64,000 bases of DNA from Oculatella sp. LEGE 06141 (GCF_015207605.1 NZ_JADEWO010000033.1:1-64000), one strand, 5' to 3'; shown: positions 8,955-17,922, counted from the stretch's first letter. Notes: generated by a model from the sequence alone, not told the origin. Program-made: numbers and translations.

Positions 8955-9457
8955 TGTACGTTCTCACTAGAAAACAGTAAAATCTTGCACAACAGTCCAG
9001 CCTCTTTACCTTGTCATATCACTCGTTCACCAGGTGCTAAACTGCACAACATACCCTTCAGGGACTCAGTCAGGTAAAGAGCCTGCAATGGAAAATAGCT
9101 TCTAACTTTAATGTAATCAAAACAAGTTTTTCAAAGGTCTGCCTCATTCTGCAATAAAAGATTACCTTTCCATCACCCAATCTCGGTAGACTTCAATTCC
9201 TGTATATGAGCCGTAAAGGGTGTGTACTGGATGTTGAATGTGAGGAAACGTGGGTCATGTTGCAGAACGTACTTTAAAGCCCGAAGCCAGCATGGAGATA
9301 CCCTTCTCTGGGAACAACTACATTCTGGGAACAACTACATAAACATCTGACCAGATCGTTCCTTTGGGTTGTAACGCATGGTTGTTCCTGCCCCAGGTTC
9401 ATCTAGCCTGCTTTCATTCAGCGGATCTTTCATTCAGCGGATACAGATGAGCTTGAA
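8955..9457. promoter_or_regulatory. Gap upstream of the eCIS operon, probable promoter region
   Basis: About 500 bases without a convincing gene between the sheath start and the end of the HxlR-type regulator gene. It must contain the operon promoter, but no clear -35/-10 pair or operator stands out. Two short tandem duplications are visible: TCTGGGAACAACTACAT repeated around 9312-9343, and TTTCATTCAGCGGAT repeated around 9412-9440. These look like slippage products rather than binding sites. Confidence 0.5.
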
Positions 9458-10222
9458 CTAAACACTAGCTTCATTACATTCTGCGGTAACGGGCTTGTTC
9501 GCCTGCATGAGCTGCGCTATGGAGCGATCGAGTCCCATACCGTAACGCCATTCGCCATTCAGGTATAGCCAGGTTGAGACTTGACGCACCAACTCGCGAT
9601 CGCCTTCAAAACGGACTGCACCCTGCTGGAGGGCAACATTCAAATGGGTGTATCCCATCCAGACATGAGTGAACACACTAAGATCAGCCGATATGAAAAC
9701 ATTCACTTCAAAGCCTGGATTTTTTTGACACACATCAACCTCTCCATGCTCGATCACCAGCCACCAACTACGCTGAGATTTATGCCCTTTGGTTAGCCCT
9801 TGAAAGTCAAACTGAAGCACTATCTTCTGTGCAGGTACCGCTTCAAGATTGACTCGTCGCCTCATGCCCCACATCAACAACGCATCGTCCAGGTCTTCCG
9901 GAGCAACTTGCTCGCTTCCCCATTGTTGTGCCCAAACACCCATCGCCTCAATCAGAGGACGCAGGGCTTCTCCTGCGGGTGTGAGGAGATACTCATACCC
10001 CTGTCCTGTTTCTTTGTGGCGACTGACGACAACGCCCAACTTCTCAAGTTCTTTGAGTCGTTGAGCCAGAAGGGCACGAGACATTAAGGGTACGCCCCGG
10101 CTGATGTCATTGAAGTGGCGATTGCCATACAGCATTTCTCTGAGCACGAGCAGGCTCCAGCGATCGCCAATCACTTCAGCAGCCTTTGCCACTGGACAAA
10201 ATTGCCCATATCCCTTTCTCAT
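9458..10222 (-). CDS. HxlR-family transcriptional regulator with C-terminal SCP2-like domain
   Basis: 254 residues from the ATG at 10222; the N-terminus MRKGYGQFCPVAKAAEVIGD is the canonical HxlR start, so upstream in-frame codons are probably not used. Residues 1-110 form the winged helix (RWSLLVLREMLYGNRHFNDI, SRALLAQRLKELEKLGVV), with the conserved Cys that can sense oxidants or aldehydes. The C-terminal ~130 residues are hydrophobic and strand-rich, like the sterol-carrier-like domain fused to many HxlR proteins. It is divergent from the acyl-CoA dehydrogenase-like gene 103 bases away, its most likely target. Confidence 0.88.
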   Translation of the reverse strand: MRKGYGQFCPVAKAAEVIGDRWSLLVLREMLYGNRHFNDISRGVPLMSRALLAQRLKELEKLGVVVSRHKETGQGYEYLLTPAGEALRPLIEAMGVWAQQWGSEQVAPEDLDDALLMWGMRRRVNLEAVPAQKIVLQFDFQGLTKGHKSQRSWWLVIEHGEVDVCQKNPGFEVNVFISADLSVFTHVWMGYTHLNVALQQGAVRFEGDRELVRQVSTWLYLNGEWRYGMGLDRSIAQLMQANKPVTAECNEASV

Positions 10223-10325
10223 AGCGTAGCCACGGGAGTACCAGTCAGGTTCAGATATTGAACTTGTAACACCGTATGAGGCCACTCAAACTGGAAGCAT
10301 CATAAGATTTAACGGAGACGATTCA

Positions 10326-11501
10326 ATGTTAGAACAACAAACTGCACCGACTATTCAACCTGCAAATCAACCTGCAAATCAACCTGCAAAAATCGATTGG
10401 CTCTCCCTGGCAGAATCTCTAGGAAACCAGTTTGCTACAAGCGAAATTGAAGCCGATGAGAGTGACCTGTTTGTTGCAGATAACATTGCCAGGTTGAAAG
10501 CATCTGGTCTGGTGGCGGCAGGTGTCCCGCTCGAACTGGGCGGTGGTGGAGCCAGCTACAGCGATCTTTGTGCCGTTTTGCAAATTTTAGGAGGCTATTC
10601 CAGCTCAACTGCGCTGGCGTTTTCGATGCACACGCATCAGGTGATGATTCCAACCTGGCGGTGGCACAATCAAAATGCTCCTGTTGATGGACTGCTCAGA
10701 CGAGTGGCAGCGGAGCAACTGATCATGCTCAGCAGCGGCGGTTCAGATTGGTTGCAGAGCGCTGGTACGGCGCTCAAAGTGGAGGGTGGTTTTCGGATCA
10801 ATGCTCGCAAACGGTTTGCTAGCGGTGCGCCGATCGCCAATCTGTTGATGACCAGTGCTGTTTATGAAGACCCAGAACTTGGGTCTACAGTCCTGCATTT
10901 TGCGGTTCCCATGACTGCCGAGGGGGTTGCGATCGAATCCACCTGGCAAGCAATGGGGATGCGGGGAACGGGTTCTCATGATGTGGTACTTTGTGATGTT
11001 TTTGTGCCGGATGCAGCTATTGCGTTGCGCCGAGAACAGGGGAAGTGGCATTTCATTTTTCACCTGATCTCGATGGTGGCGATTCCGTTAATTTATTCTG
11101 CCTATGTCGGGGTTGCAGAAGCAGCCCGCAATCGAGCCGTTCAATTGGCAATGAAGCATCACAGCGATGAGCATCTTTGCTACATGGTGGGAGGGTTAGA
11201 CAATGAATTGCTGGCGGCAAAGTTGGCACTTCAACACATGATTTCGACGGCTGAAGTGAGTCAACCTGGATTTGAGACTACAAATCAAATTATGACAGGA
11301 CGAACCCTGGTTGCTAAAGCGATCCTCAATGTCGCTGATCTGGCGATGGAAGTGGCGGGAGGAAGTGCGATCTATCGCAAATCGGGTCTGGAGAAGTTGT
11401 TCCGCGATGTGCAGGGAGCGCGTTACCATCCGCTACGGGAGGAAGCTCAGCGCAAGCTGTCGGGTCAACTGGCGCTTCAGTGGGATATGTCTTTGTTGTA
11501 G
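10326..11501 (+). CDS. Acyl-CoA dehydrogenase-family flavoprotein
   Basis: 391 residues, normal length for the family. The order is an N-terminal helical domain, a middle beta-barrel with SSGGSDWLQSAGTALKVEGG and WQAMGMRGTGSHDVVLCDVF, and a C-terminal four-helix bundle ending AGGSAIYRKSGLEKLFRDVQ. The bundle carries the pattern of FAD-binding acyl-CoA dehydrogenases and of related flavin monooxygenases (DszC/SfnC type). No obvious catalytic Glu at the usual site can be assigned by eye, so substrate and chemistry are open. A short DNA repeat gives the N-terminal QPANQPANQPA. It is probably controlled by the divergent HxlR regulator, and the downstream Rieske/FAD reductase could supply electrons. 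Confidence 0.82.
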   Translation: MLEQQTAPTIQPANQPANQPAKIDWLSLAESLGNQFATSEIEADESDLFVADNIARLKASGLVAAGVPLELGGGGASYSDLCAVLQILGGYSSSTALAFSMHTHQVMIPTWRWHNQNAPVDGLLRRVAAEQLIMLSSGGSDWLQSAGTALKVEGGFRINARKRFASGAPIANLLMTSAVYEDPELGSTVLHFAVPMTAEGVAIESTWQAMGMRGTGSHDVVLCDVFVPDAAIALRREQGKWHFIFHLISMVAIPLIYSAYVGVAEAARNRAVQLAMKHHSDEHLCYMVGGLDNELLAAKLALQHMISTAEVSQPGFETTNQIMTGRTLVAKAILNVADLAMEVAGGSAIYRKSGLEKLFRDVQGARYHPLREEAQRKLSGQLALQWDMSLL

Positions 11502-11764
11502 GGGGCTTTTTGTCCGAACGTGAGAGGGCAACGGTGTGAACGTTGGTCTATGTGATTCATGTCTCTGTTGGAATGTTGGACAAACACTCCGACCCGATCG
11601 CCTCGTCTGAGCTGTTTCTCTCAAAATTGGTTTAATGTATTTCTGAAGTCGGAAGTCGCCATGCTCCCAATTCAGTCACAATGCTGTAGATGCTGCTTAC
11701 ATTCCCTTGATTCTGCATCTCAACTCCTTTGCTGGAGAATCTTGTCCTTTTCTCATGGCTTTCG

Positions 11765-13351
11765 ATGAAACAGTTTGAGGCGATCGCAGCAACTATTCAT
11801 GATTTGCAAGACGGAGACATGAAACAGGTCTCCGTTGGTGACACTGATGTACTGCTGGCTAAGGTAGACGGAACCTTTTATGCCGTTGGGGCGTACTGTA
11901 GCCATTACCAGGCTCCATTAGCCGAAGGAGTGCTGAAGGGCGATCGCATTGTTTGTCCCTGGCACAATGCCTGTTTCAATGTGACTACGGGCGACCAGCA
12001 AGAGCCACCCGGATTAGATTCGCTGTGCCGCTATGCGGTCAGGGTTGAAGGCGAACAGGTGATTGTTGGCGTGCCAGAGCAGGCAGCGACCCATCGAAAC
12101 CCGCCAATGGCTCAGTATGATCCAGCCGCAGATGGCCGCACGTTTATCATTTTGGGAGCCGGGGCGGCGGGTGCCCATGCTGCCGAAACGTTGAGGGTGG
12201 CGGGTTATCAGGGGCGAATTGTGATGGTGACTCAAGATGATCGCCTACCCTACGATCGCACCTGGTTGAGCAAAGATTTTTTCACTGGCAAGGTTTCCAC
12301 TGAGCAGATGCCGTTGCGATCGCCCGAATTTTATCAGGCGCATCAAATTGAAACGCTGCTGAACAAACAGGCGGTGAAGGTAGACGCGATCGCCAAGCAG
12401 ATTACCTTTGCCGATGGCGATACCCTGACCTACGATGCGCTATTGGTGGCGACGGGTGGCAAACCGCGTCAACTGGATGTTCCTGGCAAGGCGTTGCAGA
12501 ATGTGTTTACGCTCCGCAGCTTTGCCGATACTGAGCGCATTCTGGCCGCTGCACAGCAGGCATCACGCGCGGTTGTCATCGGGTCGAGTTTCATTGGCAT
12601 GGAAGCGGCAGCGGGTTTAACTCAACACGATGTTGCGGTAACGGTGGTTTCGCCGTCTCCGGTGCCATTTAAGAAGATTTTGGGTGACGAGATTGGGCAG
12701 GTCTTTCAACAGGTGCATGAAGAGAATGGTGTTTCTTTTCGACCCGGCAGAAAGGTGACGCGCATTGAAGGTCACGACACAGTAGAAGCGGTGGTGTTGG
12801 ATAATGGCGATCGCTTAGAAGCGGATCTGGTTGTGGTTGGAATTGGAGTACAGCCAGCCACTGAGTTTTTAGCGGGAGTTGATTTACATGACGATCGCGG
12901 TGTGGTGGTGAATGAGTATCTGAATGCGGCTGATGGTCTGTATGCCGCAGGGGATATTGCCCGCTATCCAGATTGGCGCACGGGTGAAACGACGCGAGTG
13001 GAACACTGGCGGATTGCAGCGCAACAGGGGCGAGTGGCCGCCTACAACATGGTGGGGCAACCCACTCCGTTTAGGGGTTTACCCATTTTTTGGACGATGC
13101 AGTTTCAGTTTCCGTTACGGTATGTCGGTCATGCGGAGCAGTGGGACGACATTATTTTCAATGGGGATTTGCAAACGCGAGAGTTCATTGCCTTTTACAT
13201 TAAAGACAATCAAGTATTAGCAGCGGCCAGCAGCCAGCGTGATACGGAGACGGCAGCTATTTCTGAACTGATGCGGTTGAACCAGATGCCTTCAGTGGAG
13301 GCGTTGCGCGATCGCTCGTTGGATTTAGTAAAACAGTTGGCGCAGGGGTAA
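11765..13351 (+). CDS. Rieske [2Fe-2S]/FAD-dependent pyridine nucleotide-disulfide oxidoreductase (AIFM3-like)
   Basis: 528 residues from the ATG at 11765; an earlier TTG would add 12 residues of poor fit. Residues 1-105 are a Rieske ferredoxin domain with cluster ligands in CSHYQAPL and CPWHNACF. The rest is a two-dinucleotide-domain reductase: FAD fold IILGAGAAGAHAAETLR, NAD fold RAVVIGSSFIGMEAAAGL, and the GLYAAGDIARYP motif. Such fusions pass electrons from NAD(P)H through FAD to the 2Fe-2S centre. Located 260 bases after the acyl-CoA dehydrogenase-like gene on the same strand, it may be its redox partner; that link is inferred from position. Confidence 0.9.
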   Translation: MKQFEAIAATIHDLQDGDMKQVSVGDTDVLLAKVDGTFYAVGAYCSHYQAPLAEGVLKGDRIVCPWHNACFNVTTGDQQEPPGLDSLCRYAVRVEGEQVIVGVPEQAATHRNPPMAQYDPAADGRTFIILGAGAAGAHAAETLRVAGYQGRIVMVTQDDRLPYDRTWLSKDFFTGKVSTEQMPLRSPEFYQAHQIETLLNKQAVKVDAIAKQITFADGDTLTYDALLVATGGKPRQLDVPGKALQNVFTLRSFADTERILAAAQQASRAVVIGSSFIGMEAAAGLTQHDVAVTVVSPSPVPFKKILGDEIGQVFQQVHEENGVSFRPGRKVTRIEGHDTVEAVVLDNGDRLEADLVVVGIGVQPATEFLAGVDLHDDRGVVVNEYLNAADGLYAAGDIARYPDWRTGETTRVEHWRIAAQQGRVAAYNMVGQPTPFRGLPIFWTMQFQFPLRYVGHAEQWDDIIFNGDLQTREFIAFYIKDNQVLAAASSQRDTETAAISELMRLNQMPSVEALRDRSLDLVKQLAQG

Positions 13352-13451
13352 ATGATGGCGGCTGATTGGGTTGCAGGGGGGGGGCGGTTGAGCCGTGCTG
13401 CCTGAGTTTGGGAAAACTGAAGCTCGTAACCTTAACCAGGGATCTCTGCTC

Positions 13452-13925
13452 ATGGCAATCAACAAAATTAGCGCTACGTTGACGCAAACCGATCGAGATG
13501 CGGCACTGGCGGCGATCGCCACGTTAAAAGAAAAGCTACCGTTTTTGGTGGATTTAACGACGGAGGAGCGCAAAGCGTTACCCAAGATGGGTGATAAGAG
13601 CCGGGCGTTTGTGAGTAAGGCGTTGGAGGTGGCAACGCAGAATCCAGACGTTTTACCGAGGTCGTTTGATTTGGAGGAAATGCGGAAGGATGTCTACCTG
13701 TTTGAGGCGATGTATTCACTGGTGGTGGCGGTAACGCAGTTACAGGAATTGCTGGATGATACGTATGTGGCGGTGGGCAGTGAAGCTTATTCTGCGGCGT
13801 TGCAGGTGTATACCTATGCTAAAGCCAGTGGACAGGGGGCTGGTTTAGAGGCAGTGGTGGAGGAAATGGGACAACGGTTTGCCCGTAAACCCAGGAAGGC
13901 CAAGCCGCAACCGTCAGCGATGTAG
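13452..13925 (+). CDS. Conserved hypothetical helical protein (157 aa)
   Basis: 157 residues from ATG 13452, preceded by AGGGA at about 9 bases. Entirely helical in appearance, with no signal peptide, cysteines or membrane spans. It has a recognisable conserved N-terminal pattern (MAINKISATLTQTDRDAAL, then LPFLVDLTTEERKALPKMGD) shared by a family of uncharacterised bacterial proteins, and a basic tail RKPRKAKPQP. It begins 100 bases after the Rieske/FAD gene. Function unknown. Confidence 0.7.
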   Translation: MAINKISATLTQTDRDAALAAIATLKEKLPFLVDLTTEERKALPKMGDKSRAFVSKALEVATQNPDVLPRSFDLEEMRKDVYLFEAMYSLVVAVTQLQELLDDTYVAVGSEAYSAALQVYTYAKASGQGAGLEAVVEEMGQRFARKPRKAKPQPSAM

Positions 13926-14018
13926 GGTGTATCAGGATGGTTTTTGTTTGCAATTAGAACTTTCTTGTTTGAAGCAGGAGCGTTTTTGTTTATAGCCAGA
14001 TTTTTTCGGTTTGAAGTG

Positions 14019-14050
14019 AGAACCAGTGCGGTTGAAACGGCACTGGTTCT
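14019..14050 (+). terminator. Perfect 11-bp hairpin in the 13926-14236 gap
   Basis: AGAACCAGTGC and GCACTGGTTCT pair perfectly around a 10-base loop and are followed by GTTTTA, consistent with a weak Rho-independent terminator after the hypothetical gene. A smaller palindrome (GGAACAG-GA-CTGTTCC) sits at 14076-14091. The rest of the ~310-base gap is made of decayed repeats of a 'tttgaagtgagagc' type unit and has no gene. Confidence 0.55.
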
Positions 14051-14260
14051 GTTTTAGATAAGAAGAATTTAGCTTGGAACAGGACTGTTCCTGCTTAAAA
14101 TGAGACTAATTGCAGTTGAAACAGAACAGATGCTGTTTGAAGTGGGAGCGATCGCGCTTTAAAGTCAAATGTTGGAGTTTTTTAGACAAATACAAAAGAT
14201 TAGCGGAAAAAGCTGCTTTTTCAGAGTAGAAAAGAAGTGGCACTCGCGCTCACTCTTTCT

Positions 14261-14788
14261 ATGTCAAGCGTCCCACCTGTCTTTATTTGCTACGCTCATC
14301 AGGATAACGAAAGCTCTGATCCAGATCGGCGTTGGCTGAATCGATTGCTGGTGTATTTAGAGCCTCTAAACCAGCAGGGGAAGTTACAAATTTGGTCGGA
14401 TCAGCAGTTAGAAATTGGCGATACCTGGGACACGGAAATTAAAACCAGGCTGCATGAAGTGAAAGCAGCCGTTTTGTTGGTGAGCCAAGCTCTGCTGGGG
14501 TCAAAGTACATCAGAAATACTGAGCTACCTGTATTGCTGAAACGGGCAAAAGATGATGGGGTCGTGATTTTGCCAATCATCGTGCGATCGTGCCAACTCA
14601 ATGACATCACCTTCAAGTATCCTGACCCGCAACATGGGCCGGAGGAACTGTCGCTGAGTACATTTCAGACAGCAAACTCTCCTAATAAACCGCTGAACAG
14701 CCTGGAAGAACATGAGCAAGACCGTGTTCTCCTCAAGGTTGCGGAACGATTGCAGAGAATTGTTGATGGTAAAGCGCCCGATATATGA
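14261..14788 (+). CDS. TIR-domain protein, probably the N-terminal part of a broken TIR-NB-ARC-TPR protein
   Basis: About 175 residues from ATG 14261 (a GTG at 14237 is also possible). The TIR fold is shown by PPVFICYAHQDNE, the loop WSDQQLEIGDTWDTEI, AAVLLVSQALLGSKYI with a following RNTELPVLL that provides the candidate NADase glutamate, and VVILPIIVRSC. Bacterial TIR domains hydrolyse NAD+ or make signalling nucleotides in anti-phage defence. The frame ends at TGA 14786-14788, but the very same frame then stays open through 14789-14860 into the NB-ARC protein. This implies that the TIR domain was fused to it and that the TGA is a nonsense mutation, a recoded codon or a sequence error. Confidence 0.85.
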   Translation: MSSVPPVFICYAHQDNESSDPDRRWLNRLLVYLEPLNQQGKLQIWSDQQLEIGDTWDTEIKTRLHEVKAAVLLVSQALLGSKYIRNTELPVLLKRAKDDGVVILPIIVRSCQLNDITFKYPDPQHGPEELSLSTFQTANSPNKPLNSLEEHEQDRVLLKVAERLQRIVDGKAPDI

Positions 14789-14860
14789 GAAGAGTCGTCG
14801 GAATGGGCACCGACAGAGATAAGCACCCCTCAACAGCCGCATTTTCCGGGGAGTGCGGCA

Positions 14861-17212
14861 TTGCAGAGCGATCGCCCCAGACCTGTGTTTCCGCCTGATA
14901 TTCCGTCGAATTTGCCGATCGCAAGCGCCATTTTTGTGGGTCGAGACGAGGAGCTAGAGCGGCTGCACGCCCAACTGCAATCGAACGCGCCGCTCGCCAT
15001 TTCAGCCGTTTCTGGGATGGGGGGAATTGGTAAAACCGAACTCGCTACCCAATATGCCCTGCAACGGCGAGACATGGGCACCTATCCGGGCGGCATTTGC
15101 TGGCTGAGGGCACGGGAAGACCTGAGTACCCAAATTGTGCTGTTTGCCGAATCACAGTTGGGGCTAACCATTCCGGAGGATAAGACACCAGCGGAAAAGG
15201 TGGCGCTGTGTTGGCGCAACTGGCACCCGAAAGAGACGCTGATGGTGTTTGATGATGTGCAACAATATGCGGATATTGCCCCCGTGCTGCCGCCTCAGCG
15301 ATCGCAGTTCCGTGTGTTGCTGACGACGCGGTTAACGCTGCAATCGCCCGTGCAAACTTTTAAGATTACGGTGTTGTCGGAGGAGAAGGCGATCGAGTTG
15401 CTGCGGGCGTTTGCCACCCAGGGCAGAACGGGCAACGATCCCCGGTTTTCTGAGGCAGTTGGTGCGCTGGAGAAGCAGCTTTGTCAGTGGTTGGGCTATT
15501 TGCCGTTGGGTTTGGAGCTAGTGGGGCGCTATCTGGCGCGAAAACCGGATACCTCCCTGGAAACTCTGTGGCAACGCTTGCAGGATAAACGGCTGCAAGC
15601 GAAAGCACTGAAAGATGCCGCGTCAGAAATGACCGCACCGTTGGGTGTAACTGCTGCCTTTGAGTTGAGCTGGGAGGTTTTGGACGAACCAGCGCGACAG
15701 TTAGCCGCGTTGCTGAGTCTGTTTGCCCTGGCGGAAATTCCCTGGACGTTAGTGGAAGCGTGCTTGCCAGAGAAGGATACCGAAGACGTGGAAGATTGGC
15801 GGGATGAGTCGCTGCTCAACCTGCATTTGTTGGAACGAACTGGACAAGGCACCTACCAACTGCACCAACTGCTGCGAGAGTTTTTTGCGGCAAAGCGGGA
15901 GCAACGGGCAGACACGGTAGAGATGCAGCGATCGTTTCGCTCAGCCGTGCTGTGGGCAGCCAAGAGAAGCAGTGAAACGCCTGAGCGATCGCTCCTTGCC
16001 GAAACGACGGTGTTAATTCCCCATCTTCAAGCTGTCGTCCAGCTTAGTGAAATGTCAGAGCAAGCTACTGATGTCGCTGTTGACCTCGCCTGGTTAGCAG
16101 AACTCTACCGTTCGCAGGGACGCTATGGGGAGGCAGAACCGCTGTATCTACGCGCACTGGACATCGGGGAGGCGCAGTTGGGAGCCAACCATCCCGCTGT
16201 CGCCACCAGGCTCAACAATCTGGCAGGACTCTACAAATTGCAGGGACGCTATGGGGAGGCCGAACCACTCTATCTGCGGGCACTGGACATCTCTGAGGCG
16301 CAGTTGGGAGCCAACCATCCCGATGTCGCAACCAGTCTCAACAATCTGGCAAACCTCTACCGTTCGCAGGGACGCTATGGGGAGGCAGAACCGCTGTATC
16401 TACGCGCACTGGACATCGGGGAGGCGCAGTTGGGAGCCAACCATCCCGATGTCGCAACCAGGCTCAACAATCTGGCAAACCTCTACCGTTCGCAGGGACG
16501 CTATGGGGAGGCAGAACCGCTGTATCTACGCGCACTGGACATCGGGGAGGCGCAGTTGGGAGCCAACCATCCCGATGTCGCAACCAGTCTCAACAATCTG
16601 GCAGGACTCTACCATTTGCAGGGACGCTATGGGGAGGCAGAACCGCTGTATCTACGCGCACTGGACATCGGGGAGGCGCAGTTGGGAGCCAACCATCCCG
16701 ATGTCGCAACCAGTCTCAACGATCTGGCATTACTCTACCGTTCGCAGGGACGCTATGGGGAGGCAGAACCGCTGTATCTACGCGCACTGGACATCGGGGA
16801 GGCGCAGTTGGGAGCCAACCATCCCGATGTCGCAACCTGGCTCAACAATCTGGCAGGACTCTACGAGTCGCAGGGACGTTATGGGGAGGCAGAACCGCTG
16901 TATCTACGCGCACTGGACATCTCTGAGGCGCAGTTGGGAGCCAACCATCCCGCTGTCGCAACCAGGCTCAACAATCTGGCAGGACTCTACCGTTCGCAGG
17001 GACGCTATGGGGAGGCGGAACTGCTCTATCTGCGCGCACTACCCATTCTGGTCAATTTTTTAGGAGCCAACCATCCCAACACGCAACAGGGCTGGCAAAA
17101 TTTCCTGATTTTCCTATCGCAGGTCATTCAGGCCGGACAAACCGCGCAACTCTCCGACCATGCGCTGACACAAGACCTGCTGCGGCAGATACAAGAGGGG
17201 AATGGGGGTTAG
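14861..17212 (+). CDS. NB-ARC STAND ATPase with KLC-type tetratricopeptide repeats
   Basis: 783 residues from a TTG at 14861, though the frame is open back to 14789 just after the TIR stop and has no ATG or Shine-Dalgarno there. Order: P-loop SGMGGIGKTELA near residues 51-62, Walker B TLMVFDDVQQY, LLTTR sensor, GLPL-type motif in LGYLPLGLELVGRYL, winged-helix region, then eight 42-residue TPRs of the kinesin-light-chain type from about residue 415. This is the layout of NLR-like STAND proteins, where TPRs sense a ligand and the NTPase drives oligomerisation of an effector domain. Alone it lacks an effector; with the upstream TIR domain it would be a complete ~990-residue TIR-STAND defence protein. 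Confidence 0.85.
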   Translation: MQSDRPRPVFPPDIPSNLPIASAIFVGRDEELERLHAQLQSNAPLAISAVSGMGGIGKTELATQYALQRRDMGTYPGGICWLRAREDLSTQIVLFAESQLGLTIPEDKTPAEKVALCWRNWHPKETLMVFDDVQQYADIAPVLPPQRSQFRVLLTTRLTLQSPVQTFKITVLSEEKAIELLRAFATQGRTGNDPRFSEAVGALEKQLCQWLGYLPLGLELVGRYLARKPDTSLETLWQRLQDKRLQAKALKDAASEMTAPLGVTAAFELSWEVLDEPARQLAALLSLFALAEIPWTLVEACLPEKDTEDVEDWRDESLLNLHLLERTGQGTYQLHQLLREFFAAKREQRADTVEMQRSFRSAVLWAAKRSSETPERSLLAETTVLIPHLQAVVQLSEMSEQATDVAVDLAWLAELYRSQGRYGEAEPLYLRALDIGEAQLGANHPAVATRLNNLAGLYKLQGRYGEAEPLYLRALDISEAQLGANHPDVATSLNNLANLYRSQGRYGEAEPLYLRALDIGEAQLGANHPDVATRLNNLANLYRSQGRYGEAEPLYLRALDIGEAQLGANHPDVATSLNNLAGLYHLQGRYGEAEPLYLRALDIGEAQLGANHPDVATSLNDLALLYRSQGRYGEAEPLYLRALDIGEAQLGANHPDVATWLNNLAGLYESQGRYGEAEPLYLRALDISEAQLGANHPAVATRLNNLAGLYRSQGRYGEAELLYLRALPILVNFLGANHPNTQQGWQNFLIFLSQVIQAGQTAQLSDHALTQDLLRQIQEGNGG
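16102..17109 (+). repeat. Eight tandem 126-bp units encoding TPRs
   Basis: Eight consecutive 126-base units encode 42-residue TPRs with the core QGRYGEAEPLYLRALDI. Units 3-6 are almost identical in DNA, including third codon positions; the variation is concentrated at a few residues after LY (RS, KL, HL, ES), in DIG/DIS and in VATxLN. The last unit is diverged. Near-identity at silent sites points to recent expansion or gene conversion. Confidence 0.95.
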
Positions 17213-17646
17213 GGAGTAGAGAGTAGGGGCGCTAACACAAACCATTGAATTCCTCTCAGATGCCCGCTTCGTACAATAAAACAAGATGATTAATGGAAGC
17301 CCTCGGTCAACCTGCCAATGCGGAGCCGAAAACGCCGATCGCCCCTCCTCCACAAATCCGCAGCAAAGGATATTGACTCTGTTTTGAAGATGCGATAGGT
17401 TGAGGTCTTACACGCTAGTCTACGGAGTAGCGTGTTGTATCTTCACCCGAAAATTTAGTCAAACGCGACCCGAAGCTGCTACCAACAACTTCGAGCCGCT
17501 GACCCAGCCAAACTGATCGAGGCAGTTAGGTGGGCTAAGGGAGCATTGTAGCAACTCTTAAGCCACCCCGATTTGCTGTGAGCATGGCACGGGGTGGCTA
17601 AATTTTTGGGTTTTCCTCAACCCCTCAGTTTCAGGAGCGAAAACCC
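17213..17646 (+). promoter_or_regulatory. Structured leader upstream of a small protein gene
   Basis: The 430-base gap holds two clear inverted repeats. ACACGCTA/TAGCGTGT lies at 17410-17435 around a 10-base loop. AGCCACCCCG/CGGGGTGGCT lies at 17561-17599 with a 19-base loop and is followed by AAATTTTT, as in a terminator. The second ends about 50 bases before the ATG at 17647, so it could act as an attenuator in a 5' leader, or simply end an upstream transcript. No gene is visible here. Confidence 0.45.
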
Positions 17647-17922
17647 ATGACATCCGTTCTCTTATCTCATCCTGGAGAAGCCAATTCTCCAGCCGCTTGC
17701 CATCCCCCAACCCAGCCCCAGGCCAATCGCGACACTCTCAAACATGTGTTGATTGGTTCACCGCGAGCCATTCGCCAAACCATCCATCTGCTGCATAACC
17801 TGCGCTATGCCGAAGCCGGATTGTGGAGTCCGCTGATTGCCATCCCCACCCAGCAACTCATCCTCACCCCCCACCCAGGAGAAATGATGAGCCTGCTGAC
17901 GCGATCGATCCGGTTCGAGTAA
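17647..17922 (+). CDS. Small conserved cyanobacterial protein (91 aa)
   Basis: 91 residues with AGGAG 9 bases before the ATG. The first 30 residues are variable and Pro-rich. The conserved part reads VLIGSPRAIRQTIHLLHNLR, then YAEAGLWSPLI and LTPHPGEMMSLLTRSIR. Proteins with this IGSP...HLLH...W.P...P..GE.MS pattern are common, often multicopy, in cyanobacteria and lack a known role. No signal peptide or membrane span. Confidence 0.7.
   Translation: MTSVLLSHPGEANSPAACHPPTQPQANRDTLKHVLIGSPRAIRQTIHLLHNLRYAEAGLWSPLIAIPTQQLILTPHPGEMMSLLTRSIRFE

Noticed and set aside
9300..9440. Short tandem duplications before the eCIS operon as operator sites
   Set aside because: They are head-to-tail copies of 15-17 bases without dyad symmetry and look like replication slippage.
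14786..14788. TGA as selenocysteine in the TIR-STAND frame
   Set aside because: No downstream hairpin typical of bacterial SECIS stands out, and cyanobacteria are not expected to use selenocysteine; a nonsense change is simpler.
16125..17063. 312-codon frame across the TPR repeats in another phase
   Set aside because: It is a by-product of the 126-bp periodicity: a frame without stops in one unit is open in all. Its sequence (repeats of MGRQNRCIYAHWTSG) is not protein-like and the TPR frame is clearly the real one.
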